Shown here piece by piece: positions 1 to 11,226 of a DNA stretch of 64,000 nucleotides (the first letter of the stretch is position 1; each line of letters starts with the position of its first letter). Under the pieces are notes generated by a model that was given only the letters and a program-made list of their open reading frames with translations, had not been told where the DNA came from and did not search any database. The translations under genes and the position numbers were made by a program. The stretch comes from Drosophila persimilis. Lineage: Eukaryota > Arthropoda > Insecta > Diptera > Drosophilidae. Location of the stretch: positions 806,001 through 870,000 of the forward strand of contig NW_020825353.1 of assembly GCF_003286085.1 (NCBI RefSeq), given 5' to 3'.

Positions 1-848
1 ATTCGGTGCTGCTGCAGGTGGTCTTTGCTGCTCTCTACACGGAGCTGATCAAGACAGCAGAGGTCCACGAACAGGGTGAGTAGAGGAGGGACTTCAAACC
101 ACCTTAAAATTAACATCTTATGCCATCAGCCAAGAATGAAGTCAAGACCTCCATTTGCTATTCGATATCGGAGGCCATTTGCTCCATAGACGAGGACGAC
201 AAGCACACAGATCAAATAGAGCTGTTCCTCAAGCAGGCCAAGGAGAGCATCAATCTGGACACGGACTTTGGTGGCACACCCGGCGGCAGCAATCGTGGCG
301 CCGGCGGCATGAGTGCCGTGAGCACCGTCAAAATGGACGACCTAACCAATGCCGAATCGGATCGCCTGAGTCATAGTCCACCCAACAACTATGCTATGGA
401 ACTGGATGTGGGCATCGCCGACTATATAGCAGAGGTTCTGGTTAGCGATGTACTGACCACGAATATAGGCAAGCAGGCCCTCAAAGTGGTCTACAATTAT
501 CTGAAATTCAACAGGGATTGGTTGCTGGAACAACTGGGAACGGGCGACAACGATCCTAGTCCCTTTCAAGGTGTCCAGGGGCAGAATATCAAGGAGGCCC
601 AGACCTCAGTGCTCAAGTCCATGTTTTTCATTGGAAACACACCGTTTGATCAGCTGCTGACGGGGTCCCTGAAGATCGACTACGTAAGTTGGCTGCAAAT
701 GCCTCTGTCCCTGAATCCAGAACGAACCTGGTTGCATTTGACAAGGCGCTGCGACTTCCAGGAGGATTCAAAGCTGGCGCTGCCAGAGGTGGCCATGGTG
801 GCTGGCATTGCGAAGATAATGAAGCGACGCAAGGAGTTCGCCAAGTAA
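1..848 (+). CDS. 3' end of an unrecognised protein-coding gene (partial)
   Basis: The gene enters from the left edge, so only its C-terminus is visible. Exon 1..75 (frame from base 3, starting SVLLQVVFAALYTEL) ends at a GGTGAG donor. The next exon starts at 130 after CATCAG and runs to 683, in frame. A GTAAGT donor at 684 and a TTCCAG acceptor ending at 761 bound a 78-nt intron, leaving a last exon 762..848 ending MKRRKEFAK and TAA. The 78 nt are also open in frame, so retention would only add 26 residues. The first exon is hydrophobic and possibly helical; a Gly/Ser-rich linker follows around the GGTPGGSNRGAGG stretch, then a soluble, probably helical segment. I recognise no domain and do not assign a function. 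AATAAA signals follow at 1453, 1589 and 1606. The frame and splice phases are well supported; the identity is unknown. Confidence 0.75.
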
Positions 849-2446
849 ATCGTGGAGGGACTGGTGGCATCATTAGCACTCCCTCTCGGTCTGCTGTGAA
901 TTATGTTGTAGATGGAAAAAGGCACTGGAGAGGGCTTTCTCGCGCACTCTGGAGGCGGCTTCGCTCTCTGTGTCTTTGGATGTCATTAACGCCGCATAAT
1001 GCAAACAAGTCGCTTGATACGGGAAGGGGCACCTCGCCGAATGCACAACAAAATAGAAAGGGCGACACGGAGCAGCAGGGCGCTAAAAAAAGAATAATAA
1101 TATTTACATCTCCTCCAGCACCAGCTCCCCGTCTCCATTCCAGGGTTAATGTATGGGGGGAGATGGTGGGGGACCTACTGCCGAAAATGTTTTTGTCCAC
1201 ACTCTGGGGTACTCGCCCGGCACTTGGCAATTGCTCAGCAGCTCTCCTGGCCGTCTTTAGAGCCGTCTTCTCGGTGCCTCCGCTTCCTCTGCGCTCCTCT
1301 TGCAGCCAGTTATGAAAATTACTGAAACGTAGCCAACCTGGGCTCATGGTGGGGGAGGAGGAGAGTACCAGCACACGATGAAAGCACAAACACATAGAGA
1401 GAAACACACACACACACATCAGCAGGAGAAACACACACAGGACAACGTGACAAATAAAATCAAGCTAGAAAGCAGAGAAGGAGAAAGCGGCAGGATAACG
1501 ACGACAGGGCAAATGCGCTTCTGCTAATGCACTATATATTCATATAAAATATTTATATTTAATCTAAACTGTAAATTTAATACGTTGAAATAAATGCTTC
1601 TGCTAAATAAATCTTTTCAAAAAGTCTAGTTTTTTTGGGGAAACGCAGAAGAAAAGCCTCCAAAATATGTGACGTTTTCTATAAATCTCTACCCAAAAAA
1701 AGGAAGCAAATTCATTCGAACTCACAGCAGAAAACGTTACAAAAAAAGAGGAATAAACACCGAGTGTCCTTTCAGAACAAATCAACTCGAATATTTCAAT
1801 TGAAGCGCCTGCCCCATTGGCTGGCTTTGGCTACAAAGTCGGGGCAGGACCAGCCGCAGCGGCGACTCCGACAACTCCGGCAACGACAGCGACGACTACG
1901 ACGATTGCCCCATGGTTGCTCCATTCATTCTGTTGTCGCTGCCAGGAGCGTGCGGACGTTCGTTGTTTAGAGGCACACGACCATAAAGTCAAGTGGCCCC
2001 CAAAAACTCAAAAAAAGAACCCAAAAAAATACAGAAGTGAACTGTGTGACGTGCGGGGGTAAAGTGCGAATGGTAACGGTAATTTGCGGACATTAGTTGC
2101 CACACACACACACACACACATAGTGATTAAATGCTCAAAACGAGAGAGAGACAGGAGAATGGAAGCAAAAGTGTCACTGGGACCTAACATTACGCATACG
2201 CAGCGTATGCCGCAGGTTAAATGTTGAAATTTAAAACCTTAACGAGCTGCCAAAGAAATGCTGGTCGTTAGAATTCTCCCTTAGATCTATATGTACTTTG
2301 TATGCCAGGCACGAACTGGATTTTTTTGATGTGGATACCGTCTCTATGATTGTTATATTAGCTCTATTCCGGCTACACCAGTGTCCAAGTGAAAATAGCC
2401 AAGCAATTGAACAGGAAATCTAATAGAAAACTGTGAACACTAAGCC
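849..2446. other. 3' UTR and intergenic DNA between two plus-strand genes
   Basis: No gene is visible. The left part is probably the 3' UTR of the gene ending at 848, since plus-strand AATAAA hexamers occur at 1453-1458, 1589-1594 and 1606-1611. The right part should hold the promoter and 5' UTR of the membrane-protein gene starting at 2447. CA microsatellites lie at 1404-1418 and 2100-2120. Open frames here are short and low in complexity. Confidence 0.5.
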
Positions 2447-5107
2447 ATGAGCCAGATACAATTGCAACAGCAACAGCAGCAGCTACATCGCCGTGGACAC
2501 CGTCATCATCGTCGTCGCCAGCCCCCAGAGCCTTGCGAGTGTTTGCGTCCTGTGATAAGGGTTTTTGGTCTGCTGACTTCATTCGGTAAGCACAAGTTTC
2601 TGTAAATTCACGAGAAATAATATAAATGTGGCCCAGGTGGACCTCACTACCTAGACCCTGCTCAGCCCCCATGCCCAAGATAATGCCAATCATAGAGAGA
2701 GGCGGCATGGCATGGGCAAGGCCTGGCATGATGTATGTGCATGAATAAATGCATGTTGCATGCTGCTGTTATGTCGCTTTTGGAATGTTTATTCCTGACG
2801 AATTGTGGGAAATATATAGCCGGAGGGTAGGTTGGAGGGAGTGTGTGCATTCAATGGAAATTCTGAGAATATAATAAAAAGAATATTCTTTGCAGAATTT
2901 TTTTTTACAAAGTTCTTTTCGAGGGAATTTCTATAGATTGATTGTGCTTTACTTGTTTTGTACTGAGTTTATGACTCATATCAGTGCTTCTAAACAGGTT
3001 TACATCTGCTCTTTTTTGGCACTTTATGAAGCTAAATCAGTTTATTAAATCATCATGGTTTCCATAGATCTTATTTGTGATGACCCATCTTTCCATCATT
3101 TATCTGAATATCTAACAAAGGAACTCCTTTCGGCTTTCAAACATTTTTGCTGTACCTTTTTGGCCATCTGCTGCAGCTATCAAACTTGACTTAACCGCTT
3201 ATCATGGCCAGTCAGTGGGACCAGTCAGTGGACCAGCAGCCAGTCTCCAAATGGCCCTTAATGTGTTTAAAATAATGGAAAATGTGGCCACTTCCACACC
3301 CCCTTTTCAGCATGCTCGTATGATAAATGGCTGGCTGCAGCATAACAAAAACTTTTGGGTCAAGTTCAAACTAATTTCCTTAAAAATTGTTGTGGGGTCC
3401 CTCTCTATTATGAATGGAAAAATACAGCAGAATAAAAAAGTGGAAAACTTGATAGTTCATAAACCCCGAAGCATGGCTGAGAAAGGGGGGTCTTCGAGGG
3501 GAAATCCTGTGTCAGAGCCATTAACAAGGCATTGGCCTTTATGCAGCATGCAGCTTGCAGCTCACAGTTCGTGCATCCTGTGCCAAAAGCAGCTTCATTT
3601 TCCCTGCTCGATTTCTCCCCAGCAACTTTTCCATACGCTCGACAATGAGCCTTGTTGTTGGCGCCTTTTGGCGCCAGCCATTTCGCCATGTTCCCTCTCG
3701 TCCTAAGCGGATGCCACCAGAATCTATTTCCCCCACCATCTCCTTCAATTATCCAGATAATTTTTTGCATGTTTTTTTTCGATTTTCGGCCCCCGGTTTT
3801 ATTCTGTTCACAGCATTTAATGTAATTGGTTTCGGTTCGGCTCGGTTTGGTTCAGAGTCTCCACTGAAATATGGGAGGAATGAATGTATCTCTCTAACTG
3901 GTTTAATCTGATTTGTTTTTCGCGGCTTGGCATAATAAAAACAACTTAATTAGATTGAGTTTTTGTGTGGCTTGGAGACTGAACTGCGATGGGATGGGAT
4001 GCGATGGGATGGGTGCTTTTGTTGGCCATATCTTACACATTGAAAGTGGTCGACGGAAGAGACAAACGGCAACGGGATGGGGGGGGACACATAATGTGGT
4101 CAGAATATGAATATTTAAGGGGGCTGCTTGAGCAGTTTGGAGAAAGATGAGTCCAATGTGTATCTCCTACTCACAAAAACTCGTCAAACCCCTCGCGCTT
4201 TGCTCAGTGGTTTCTTATTACATTTTATGGCCCTGGCTTAGTGGACAAAAAGGCCCCAACTCAATAAATATGCTTATAAATATATTTGCCTAGACACAAT
4301 CACATTATTTTATAGGCCCCCATTCAAGGATACAGGATATCCAAACAGAAACCCTCCTCCTTCTTAAAACAACATTCTTAGGCCATTTTTCATTCCAGTT
4401 ATCTGCGGTGTGGGCGTCGATGTCTATATGCATGGCTTCCAGGCGGGACTCTATATACTGTAAGCCATGTTAAGGGACCATAGTCCCACCGAGAAGTCCG
4501 TTAATTTCTGGTCAGTTTTTCAGCCCTGCTGGTAATGTTCATCGAGATCAAGTGGCTGTTTACCCTATTCCTGCAGCTCCAGTGCTCCGAGTGAGTGCTC
4601 CCTATATATATTAACTATATATATGTACTTATGATTTCGAATTTAATTGGATCCAGGGATAACTATCAGAGGGGCTCGAGAGGGTCCTACAGTTGCTTGG
4701 GCTGCTGGCGGGTGTCGTCCGCCTTCTGCGGCGGCTGGCACCCCACTCCCATCTATGCGATTATTGGCATCTGCCTGATACTCTATCCCCATAATCTGTG
4801 GCTCAGCTATGTGGCTGGCATGTTCCTGCTGCTCCTCGGCCTGCTTCGACTCTGCACTCTGATGAGATTCATTCCCGCCAAGGACGAAGGCCTCCTGCCG
4901 CAATGCGACTTTGAAAAGTGAAGGAAGACAACGAAAAAACTTTGCTCTGTATTTGATTGTTTGCTTTGTACTTGTAGGGTGTCCAGTTTTGTGGATAACA
5001 TGGAGGATGACTTCGTGGAGATTAGTGCCTCGCAAACAGTCTTGGACCAGGAGGACGATGAAGATGATGGAGACGAAGAACCCACCATTGACGATGATGT
5101 TTGCTAA
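2447..5107 (+). CDS. TMEM72-like multi-pass membrane protein
   Basis: The model is join(2447..2585, 4399..4459, 4516..4590, 4657..4917, 4978..5107), 666 nt and 221 residues, with every junction GT-AG and in phase. The N-terminus is polar (a Q run, then His/Arg-rich). Four hydrophobic segments follow: about residues 35-50 (CLRPVIRVFGLLTSF), 55-75, 73-90 (ALLVMFIEIKWLFTLFL), and a pair around IYAIIGICLILYP and the Leu-rich LLLLGLLRL. The tail is acidic (DDEDDGDEEPTIDDD). The order of motifs (C..L/R..G at the first helix, G-V-G after it, a charged helix carrying IE, then a Cys-rich C-G-C-W loop) resembles vertebrate TMEM72, whose function is poorly known. For exon 3 the nearer CAG at 4521-4523 breaks the frame; the GTCAG ending at 4515 keeps it. 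The gene converges on the collagen-like gene at 5337. The assignment to the TMEM72 family is from remembered similarity only. Confidence 0.75.
2586..4398 (+). other. intron 1 of the TMEM72-like gene
   Basis: This 1.8-kb intron runs from GTAAGC to CATTCCAG. It holds AT-rich sequence, a GGGATG-type repeat near 3988-4013 and chance open frames (for example 3215-3706) with no protein-like composition. I see no nested gene. Confidence 0.6.
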
Positions 5108-5330
5108 TAGTTAAGAAGTTATTGCTTAAGTTCTCGTCTCTTTAGTATTGGAAACCTTTAACTTCAATATTGGTCAGGTTTCAACTCGCCCAAGGATTTC
5201 AAGGCTTCAACCAGTTACGAATCAAAAGCGAAATATATATATTTTTTGTTGTTTTATTTCCATCTTTCCGTTGCAGAGTTCTCGCCATAATTATTTTAAA
5301 GTTCTCTCCCCTTTGTCACCAAGTGAAAAC

Positions 5331-5336
5331 TTTATT
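5331..5336 (-). terminator. poly(A) signal AATAAA of the collagen-like gene
   Basis: The minus-strand AATAAA directly abuts the TAA stop codon at 5339-5337. It implies a very short 3' UTR in a region where this gene converges on the TMEM72-like gene. Confidence 0.5.
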
Positions 5337-6062
5337 TTAAATCTGTTTTCTGTTTGAATTTGTGGCAAATGGATTACCCACATGACTGAATGCCAAGAGG
5401 ATTGGTTGGTGGCCAATCGACTCCTCTTCTACTTCACCAAAGGTACGCTCGTGGCCCTCGTAGTCGTCTTCGTCTTCGTCATAGGACTGTTCATTCGAGA
5501 AGTAGCGATGGTGTCCATAGTCTCCATGGTGCCCATAGTGCCCGTGATCCCCGTGATGTCCATGGGAAGGCGGTGGTGCTGGTGGTGGGTAGTTGTCCCG
5601 ATATGAATGCGAGCCTGGGAAACCGGGAGGACCTGAAGGACCTGGAGGACCGGGGAGACCTGGAAAGCCCGGGTAACCCTTCTCGCCTGGTGGTCCCTTC
5701 TGCCCTTGATCACCCTTGGGACCCTTCATCCCTGGATATCCTTTAACGCCTGGCGCTCCCACAGGCCCTGGTGGACCTGGCGGTCCAGGGGGGCACTGAC
5801 AATGCTGCGGCGGAGGGGGATAGGGATAGCCAGGCGGCGGGTACGGCGGATGATGGTGGTGGTGGTCGTGATGATCGTAGTCCTCGGATATGATCACTTC
5901 ATGCGGTGGTGATGGATGCGGGGCCGGAGCCGGAGCCGGAGCGGGACTGCCAGTCATCAGCGTGATGTGGCGCGGCCCGAAGGTTTCAGCTCCTGCCAGC
6001 AGCACTCCCAGGCCGAAAGTAATCCAGAAACTCGAAAAGCTAGCTACTAAACGCGACTTCAT
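5337..6062 (-). CDS. small secreted collagen-like protein
   Basis: This is a single exon of 241 residues. Residues 1-25 form a signal peptide (basic MKSR, then a hydrophobic core ending LLAGAETF). An Ala-Pro repeat (about 40-50), a His run (64-71) and a Pro/Tyr-rich stretch follow, with a CQC pair at 88-90. Residues 91-150 are exactly 20 uninterrupted Gly-X-Y triplets. The C-terminal part is His/Gly/Tyr-rich and then acidic (DEDEDDYEG). By analogy with short collagen-domain proteins it is probably secreted and trimeric, with the CQC a possible interchain disulfide site; the role is unknown. On the minus strand TATAAA lies at 6106-6101, about 40 nt before the ATG, so the 5' UTR is very short. 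AATAAA (minus) at 5336-5331 immediately follows the stop. The 20 triplets are far fewer than in fibrillar or basement-membrane collagens. Confidence 0.88.
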   Translation of the reverse strand: MKSRLVASFSSFWITFGLGVLLAGAETFGPRHITLMTGSPAPAPAPAPHPSPPHEVIISEDYDHHDHHHHHPPYPPPGYPYPPPPQHCQCPPGPPGPPGPVGAPGVKGYPGMKGPKGDQGQKGPPGEKGYPGFPGLPGPPGPSGPPGFPGSHSYRDNYPPPAPPPSHGHHGDHGHYGHHGDYGHHRYFSNEQSYDEDEDDYEGHERTFGEVEEESIGHQPILLAFSHVGNPFATNSNRKQI

Positions 6063-6100
6063 TCTGCCAACTAACCAAAATCAGATGATCATCAGCTCTT

Positions 6101-6106
6101 TTTATA
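6101..6106 (-). promoter_or_regulatory. TATA box of the collagen-like gene
   Basis: The minus strand reads TATAAAAAG here, 38-45 nt upstream of the ATG at 6062. Standard TATA spacing puts the start site at about 6076 and gives a leader of roughly 15-25 nt. Confidence 0.6.
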
Positions 6107-6179
6107 TCGCGACAAAATTCAAGAGAATGGCAAGCGATGGTAGAGAATCATTCAAACTACCGTTGGAATAGCTCATTCG

Positions 6180-8352
6180 AGATTTATAAACTTTGGCGAA
6201 CGATTATTGTCTTTCATATACGAGTATTCTATGCAAATGCCTCTTGTTTAATAAACCAAGCCAACTATTTATAAAATGTGTATACGATTTGCATAATAAT
6301 CAATGAATGAGTTCTGTTCTCTTTCGGGTGCGCTGAAAGAACTTTCACAGGCCCAACCCCGCGCTGGTCGTTGCGATGGAACGATGAAAAGTGAATTCGT
6401 GAACAAAACTAAATACTGTGAATCCCTCAATAAAACTCACGCTAAAAAATGTATATCCAAGAGTTGGAAACCATCAATTGAATATATAAAAACTTTTACT
6501 TACTTGCTGAAATACGCATGTATGTTGCATACCTTTTTATTTCCCAAAAATAAACCCTAAATTTTGAGCAGCCTTTCACAGAAAAAGACACATATATTTA
6601 CTCCAGCCAGTCCAAAGAAAAGCTTTATTCTCATTATATTTCTGGTTGTTGTAGTATGAATTCTTTATTATTCCTTTTGTTATGTGTGAAATGGAACCGT
6701 CCATGGCCCCGCCCACAAAAACTTTAACATATTTCTCGGTATTGGGGCAGGGATCTCATAGCAATTTCTTGAAATACTCACGCTTCAGTCTAAAACTTTT
6801 AGTTACGAGGGGAGGGAGGGGACTTGCTGTAATATTTCTTCGAGTTTTTTTTTTGTTGCTCTTGTAACATACATGTGTCTGTAAATAGTTGTAACTTTTA
6901 AAGTTCGTTTTTATTTGCATTTGCATTTGCATTTGTTTTGGTTTTTTGTTTTTGGTATTTTCTCTTACATTTTTGCTATGCAATAAACATATTTAATAAT
7001 ATTTTGTTTAGTAATATATTTTGTTAAACTACTATTCTCTTTGTTGGGGACTTTCATTAAGAAAACTTTGAGGTAGCTGTGTTTTTGCATTTAATTGTTA
7101 TACGTAGATATATACGCTTAATCCCTGATATACTCGTAGGCTATATATATATATATAGTAGTAGTAGTGGTTGTTGTTGTGGATCTGGTGGATAAGAAGA
7201 GTTCGCTTTGCATCAGATGGAACAAAAATAAAATGAAAAGAATCAACGAAAGAAAATTAACTAAAATTTATATTTATTTTATTTTGTATATATATGTAAT
7301 ATTACGATAGATATTGCATAGAAAATATTGAAATATTGTTTAAATTAAAATTAAAGAATAGTAAAAAAAAAAATAGTCAAAACAAAAAGCAATAAAAGAA
7401 ATTCAACATTTAAGATAAACAAAAGTTGGCGTTGTTGTTCAGTAAGTTCGCTTCAATGGAAAGTGTTCCATGATCGGGATGGATGGATTGACAAGAGAAA
7501 GATCGTTAAACAGGTTCTAGCCATGAAGTCTCAAAAGTAAACTCGATTTGACTAGATAATGGATGTTGGTTACAGTTATAGTTAACTTTCGACTTTGGTC
7601 TCTGTGCTCCGATGCTGTGCTCCATACTGAGGGCTACAAGAATTATATTGGAACTGTTCTATGGGGTCGAAATTGATCGAAATTGTGGCTAAAAGATGAT
7701 CACAAAACCCTTTCCACATACTCAACAAGCACTTGGGGAAAAGTAAAATAACCAAAATAAGATTCGGGGGAAACGGAAAAGCGGAAAAACGGAAAACAGA
7801 AGAAGACATTGAAGAAACTGATCAGATATTCTTTAGTTTGTTATCACTTGCTCTTCTTATAACATACGACTAACAGCTATCTTTGGGATTCATTCGAACT
7901 TTGCTGGCTCTTCATCTATCCTTCTCTTTCTTTTTTATCATCTTTTTCGCACTACTCTGGTTTATATTCTGGCTCATTCTTCCAGCTCCCTTGGCTCCTT
8001 TGCCCTCTCCTTATCCTGCAATTCATCCTTCGCTCTATAAAAATATAAACAATTTCTGTTTCTGCTCTACACACAAAGGGGGGCAGGGGACCTGGATTTG
8101 TTCGATCTCTGATCTAACTGGCCGATCATCTGAAGTGTTGTATGTCACTATGGTTGTATGTATGTATATATCATCTGGCACACGCCACGTCAAGGCCCAG
8201 GAATATGGATATATATTCCAGGAATTGGCGTAGCGCCTTTGGGGGGGGGGGGGTTCGAGGTTCGAGGTGGGGGTGCATACTACTGCCTCCACGGGAGCCC
8301 ACAGCCATGGGATGGGCCCGCTCCGGATTGTCTGCCGAGCCGCGCCAAACGC
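6180..8352. other. upstream DNA of the collagen-like gene and probable 3' UTR of Gbs-76A
   Basis: No coding gene is visible. The DNA is AT-rich, with a TA repeat near 7143-7157, poly(T)/poly(A) runs and a run of 13 G at 8241-8253 close to the Gbs-76A stop codon. Minus-strand AATAAA hexamers (plus TTTATT) occur near 6622, 6664 and 7267, so a long Gbs-76A 3' UTR could end at any of these. Confidence 0.4.
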
Positions 8353-11226
8353 TTAGTAGAAGGAGCTGCACCAGGCATCGCCCGCCGTGGGGCTTAGCAG
8401 GCCGACCATGCTCGTGCTGTGATGCGTGGTCACGGCGCCAGTCACCACGGACGGGGGCGATGCGATGGTGGCATGCGTCGAGCTTGGCAAACATTGGAAG
8501 CAGTAGTTGGCCCCGTAGTTGCTGTCCCAGAACTGTTGGCCCTTGCACTGGAAGCGCACAGCGAACTCCAGCCGCTGGCCCACATGGAGCGAATTGCCGA
8601 ACAGCACGAAGGTGAACTTGTCCGAGAATCCATCGCAGGAGTTCTCCACGTAGTTGGCCTGTAGATCCGCGTAGCTGCGCCAGCCGTCCAGCGAGTAGCG
8701 GATGTGCACTGACTTGTGGAAGTCGAGATTGCGCACGCGCACCGATCCGGATATCGTCTGGTTGATGTTGTCCGAGACGGCGGCATTCTCCAGAGAGACC
8801 TGCTTCTCCCTGACCGCATCGAGGAATGTGGGCAGGCCGCCCGGCTGCTGGAACAGCGGCATCAGCAGCTTGTCCGACTTGGGCCCCATCTGCATTGGCG
8901 GCTCCGATTCGAGTATCTCCAGATCCTCGAACGCCGACTTGGGTATTGTGGGTATCTCATCCAGGAAGGTCTTCACATCGGCCAGATCCAGGCCCAGCAC
9001 ATCGGCGAATCGCACGATCTTCTTGCGTCCGGGCGTGCCCGGTGGCGTCTTTCCCGTCTTCAAGGAGGAGCAGCGCCTCACCCTCTGGGGCCGGCAATCG
9101 TCTTCATCGTCTGTGGTGTCGATGCCTTGGCTGTGGCTCGTCTTCTTTTCCACCGCCTCGGCGGCATCCTGCTTGGCCTTCTCCAGCTGGGCCAGATCCA
9201 CATCCACTGTGAGATTGCTGCCGGTGTCTGCTGTCACCGATTTGTCTGTCTCATCGACACCGCTGTCGGGGGAGGCATGGGCGTCGGTTGCACCGTCTAG
9301 GCCCCCATCCGACGATGGGGAGGTATCCAAGGTTCTGTCGGGTGTCGGGACATCGTAGACCCTCTCATCCAAGATTCTGTCGGGAGTGGCCTTATTCACG
9401 TCTTCTTCTTCATTTGCTTTCAGTTCGAGCTGCTCCTCTGCGTCCACGTGGCCATTGGTCAGAGTGGCAGAGGGCTCTTCTGGGGGAGCCTCTGCCACAA
9501 TACCGCCGCTGGCTTTGAAGCTGTCACTCTGTTGCAGCAGTTCGCTGAGTATTTGTGCCTGCAGGAGCGTCTCATCCTCATCCTCCTGATCCACCACTTC
9601 CACAACCAGCTCCTGTGGTTGAGTTTTCTCAGCTGTCTCTTTCTGTTTTTCCTGCTCCACCACCTGCTGCTGACCGTTCGTCAGCTCGTGTCCCCCATTC
9701 ATTGGCAATGCATTCACAGAGTCAGTCAACTCCGAGGCTGGATGCTTGCTGGGCTCCGGGGCCTGGGGCTGTGCGTTTACCGTGACCAGTATCTGATCCG
9801 GAGCCACTGATCCGACGGCCGATGTGGATGTTGATGTGGCATCGAAGTAGGGTCCATCGGCGGTGCTGCTGCTGTGACTGCTGGCGGCCGAGGCACACGC
9901 ATAGCCCGACTCGGCCGTCGAGTTGTGTGGCGTATTCGAGGCGGTTTCAATCAGACGCAGGTACTCGCACTCATCCACCGGACTCCCGGGCGACTCCAGC
10001 TCACAGTCAAAGTCGAAGAACGAATCGGATTCGTGGCGCAGCGGCTGCAGATCGGTCACAGTCTGTTCGGAGTCATGGGCATTCACCCAGGTATTGGTAT
10101 TGGTGCCATTTATGATGGGCTCGTCCTCGGGATTTTCCGCGCCCTCCTCGTTTGCCTGCAAAAAAGAGAGAGACTTCGATTAGCAAAGTTCTAAATATTT
10201 GGGAAATGCTCCAAAACATAGTAGGCCGCACCAAATAAATCAGAGTCTTTGATCAGTATATCAGTATTCCAGTAGAGCTAGTCGTCGTACTAGTGTAAAA
10301 CCGTAACTCGTATAATTTTGTAATAAATCCCACAACACCGCCATGCTGACGATGCCAAGTTTGAGACAAATGGCTCCGGAATTTCACACGACTGCGGTCG
10401 TAGCCGGAGGTCTACGGGATCTATCTCTGAGCGACTTGCGTGGCAGATATGTGCTGCTGGTATTCTATCCGGCAGACTTTTCGTATGTCTGCCCCACCGA
10501 GTTGCAGGCGTTCAGCGATCGGGCTTTGGAGTTCCGCAACGTGGGCTGCGAGGTGATGGCCTGCTCGACGGACAGCCACTTTGTGCACTGCGCCTGGATA
10601 GCTCAGCCGCGCAAGAAGGGCGGCCTTGGGGAACTGGACATACCCCTGCTGTCCGACAAGTCCATGAAGATAGCCAAGGACTATGGCGTGCTGGATGAGA
10701 AGACGGGCCTGGCCTTGCGGGCCACCTTCATCATCGATCGCGATGGTCTGGTGCGCCAGATCACGGTCAACGACAATGGCGTGGGTCGCAGTGTGGACGA
10801 GGCACTGCGTCTGGTCCAGGCATTGCAGTTCAGCGATGAGTTCGGTATGGTCTGCCCTGTCAACTGGAAGAAAGGGACCAAGGGCATGCAGCCGGACGAG
10901 TCCGGCAAGGAGGAGTATTTCAAGAATTCCACATAAACAGAAACACATAAACAAAGTCCTTAGATAGAAATGCCGTTCAGTTCAATAAACCCCACCCATA
11001 GCGAGTTTAATATCTTGGCACCCACACAAGGATAACCCTTAAAGTTTCTTAGTCTTACCTGTGATCCCAAGGTGCGCAGCTTGGAGGACAGACTCCGTGC
11101 GAATGCCTCGGCCCGGCCACGGCATGAGGACATCCCTATGGTTGGTATGATTGAGATAATGCTGCAGGGCGGCCTGCTGTCCGGCGTGCTTGTGTGTGTC
11201 AGTGGTATATCGCCGGGATCGTTCAT
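8353..11226 (-). CDS. Gbs-76A: glycogen-targeting regulatory subunit of protein phosphatase 1
   Basis: The model is complement(join(8353..10155, 11059..11226)), 656 residues, with one phase-0 intron (GTAAG at 11058, TTTGCAG ending at 10156). The protein should bring PP1 catalytic subunit to glycogen so that glycogen synthase and phosphorylase are dephosphorylated. The PP1-docking RVxF motif is visible as KKIVRF (about 434-439), followed by ADVLGLDLADVKTF, the usual sequence of this family. The CBM21 glycogen-binding domain spans about 490-612 (DGWRSY, QFWDSNYGANYCFQC). The first 430 residues are acidic and low-complexity, with a repeated (A/T)PDR(I/T)LD motif. Domain order and length fit D. 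melanogaster Gbs-76A as I remember it. ATG 11226 is the first in-frame start in the exon. A TTGCAG acceptor near 11294 on the minus strand could mark an upstream non-coding exon. Confidence 0.9.
10343..10936 (+). CDS. typical 2-Cys peroxiredoxin (thioredoxin peroxidase), nested and intronless
   Basis: This 197-residue protein should reduce hydrogen peroxide and organic peroxides using thioredoxin. The peroxidatic cysteine is Cys50 in PADFSYVCPTE (PxxxSxxC; Ser replaces the more common Thr). The catalytic Arg is about 126 and the resolving cysteine is Cys171 in VCPVNW. GGLG (about 93-96) and a C-terminal YF (192-193), the pair linked to overoxidation sensitivity in eukaryotic 2-Cys enzymes, are both present. 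There is no signal peptide, so it is probably cytosolic. The gene lies entirely inside the intron of Gbs-76A on the opposite strand. AATAAA at 10984-10989 follows the stop by 48 nt. Having no introns, it may be a retrocopy of a Jafrac1-like gene. D. melanogaster CG6888 is a candidate orthologue, from memory and not checked. Confidence 0.9.
   Translation: MLTMPSLRQMAPEFHTTAVVAGGLRDLSLSDLRGRYVLLVFYPADFSYVCPTELQAFSDRALEFRNVGCEVMACSTDSHFVHCAWIAQPRKKGGLGELDIPLLSDKSMKIAKDYGVLDEKTGLALRATFIIDRDGLVRQITVNDNGVGRSVDEALRLVQALQFSDEFGMVCPVNWKKGTKGMQPDESGKEEYFKNST
10984..10989 (+). terminator. poly(A) signal AATAAA of the nested peroxiredoxin
   Basis: A canonical hexamer 48 nt after the stop codon and still inside the Gbs-76A intron, consistent with an independent transcript. 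Confidence 0.6.

Noticed and set aside
689..1315. 208-codon plus-strand frame overlapping the last exons of the first gene
   Set aside because: It runs antiphase through the coding end and into the 3' UTR, with Arg/Gly/Ser-rich low-information sequence; the splice phases support the other frame.
4524..4590. CAG at 4521-4523 as the acceptor of exon 3 of the TMEM72-like gene
   Set aside because: It puts the conserved hydrophobic segment out of frame; the acceptor ending at 4515 keeps it.
5429..5912. Plus-strand and other-frame open frames across the collagen-like gene
   Set aside because: Shadows of the Gly-X-Y and His codon repeats of the minus-strand gene.
8241..8270. G-run followed by GGTTCGAGG as a possible tRNA T-arm
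   Set aside because: No matching anticodon or acceptor stems nearby; the TTCGAGG duplication is a short tandem repeat in the Gbs-76A 3' UTR.
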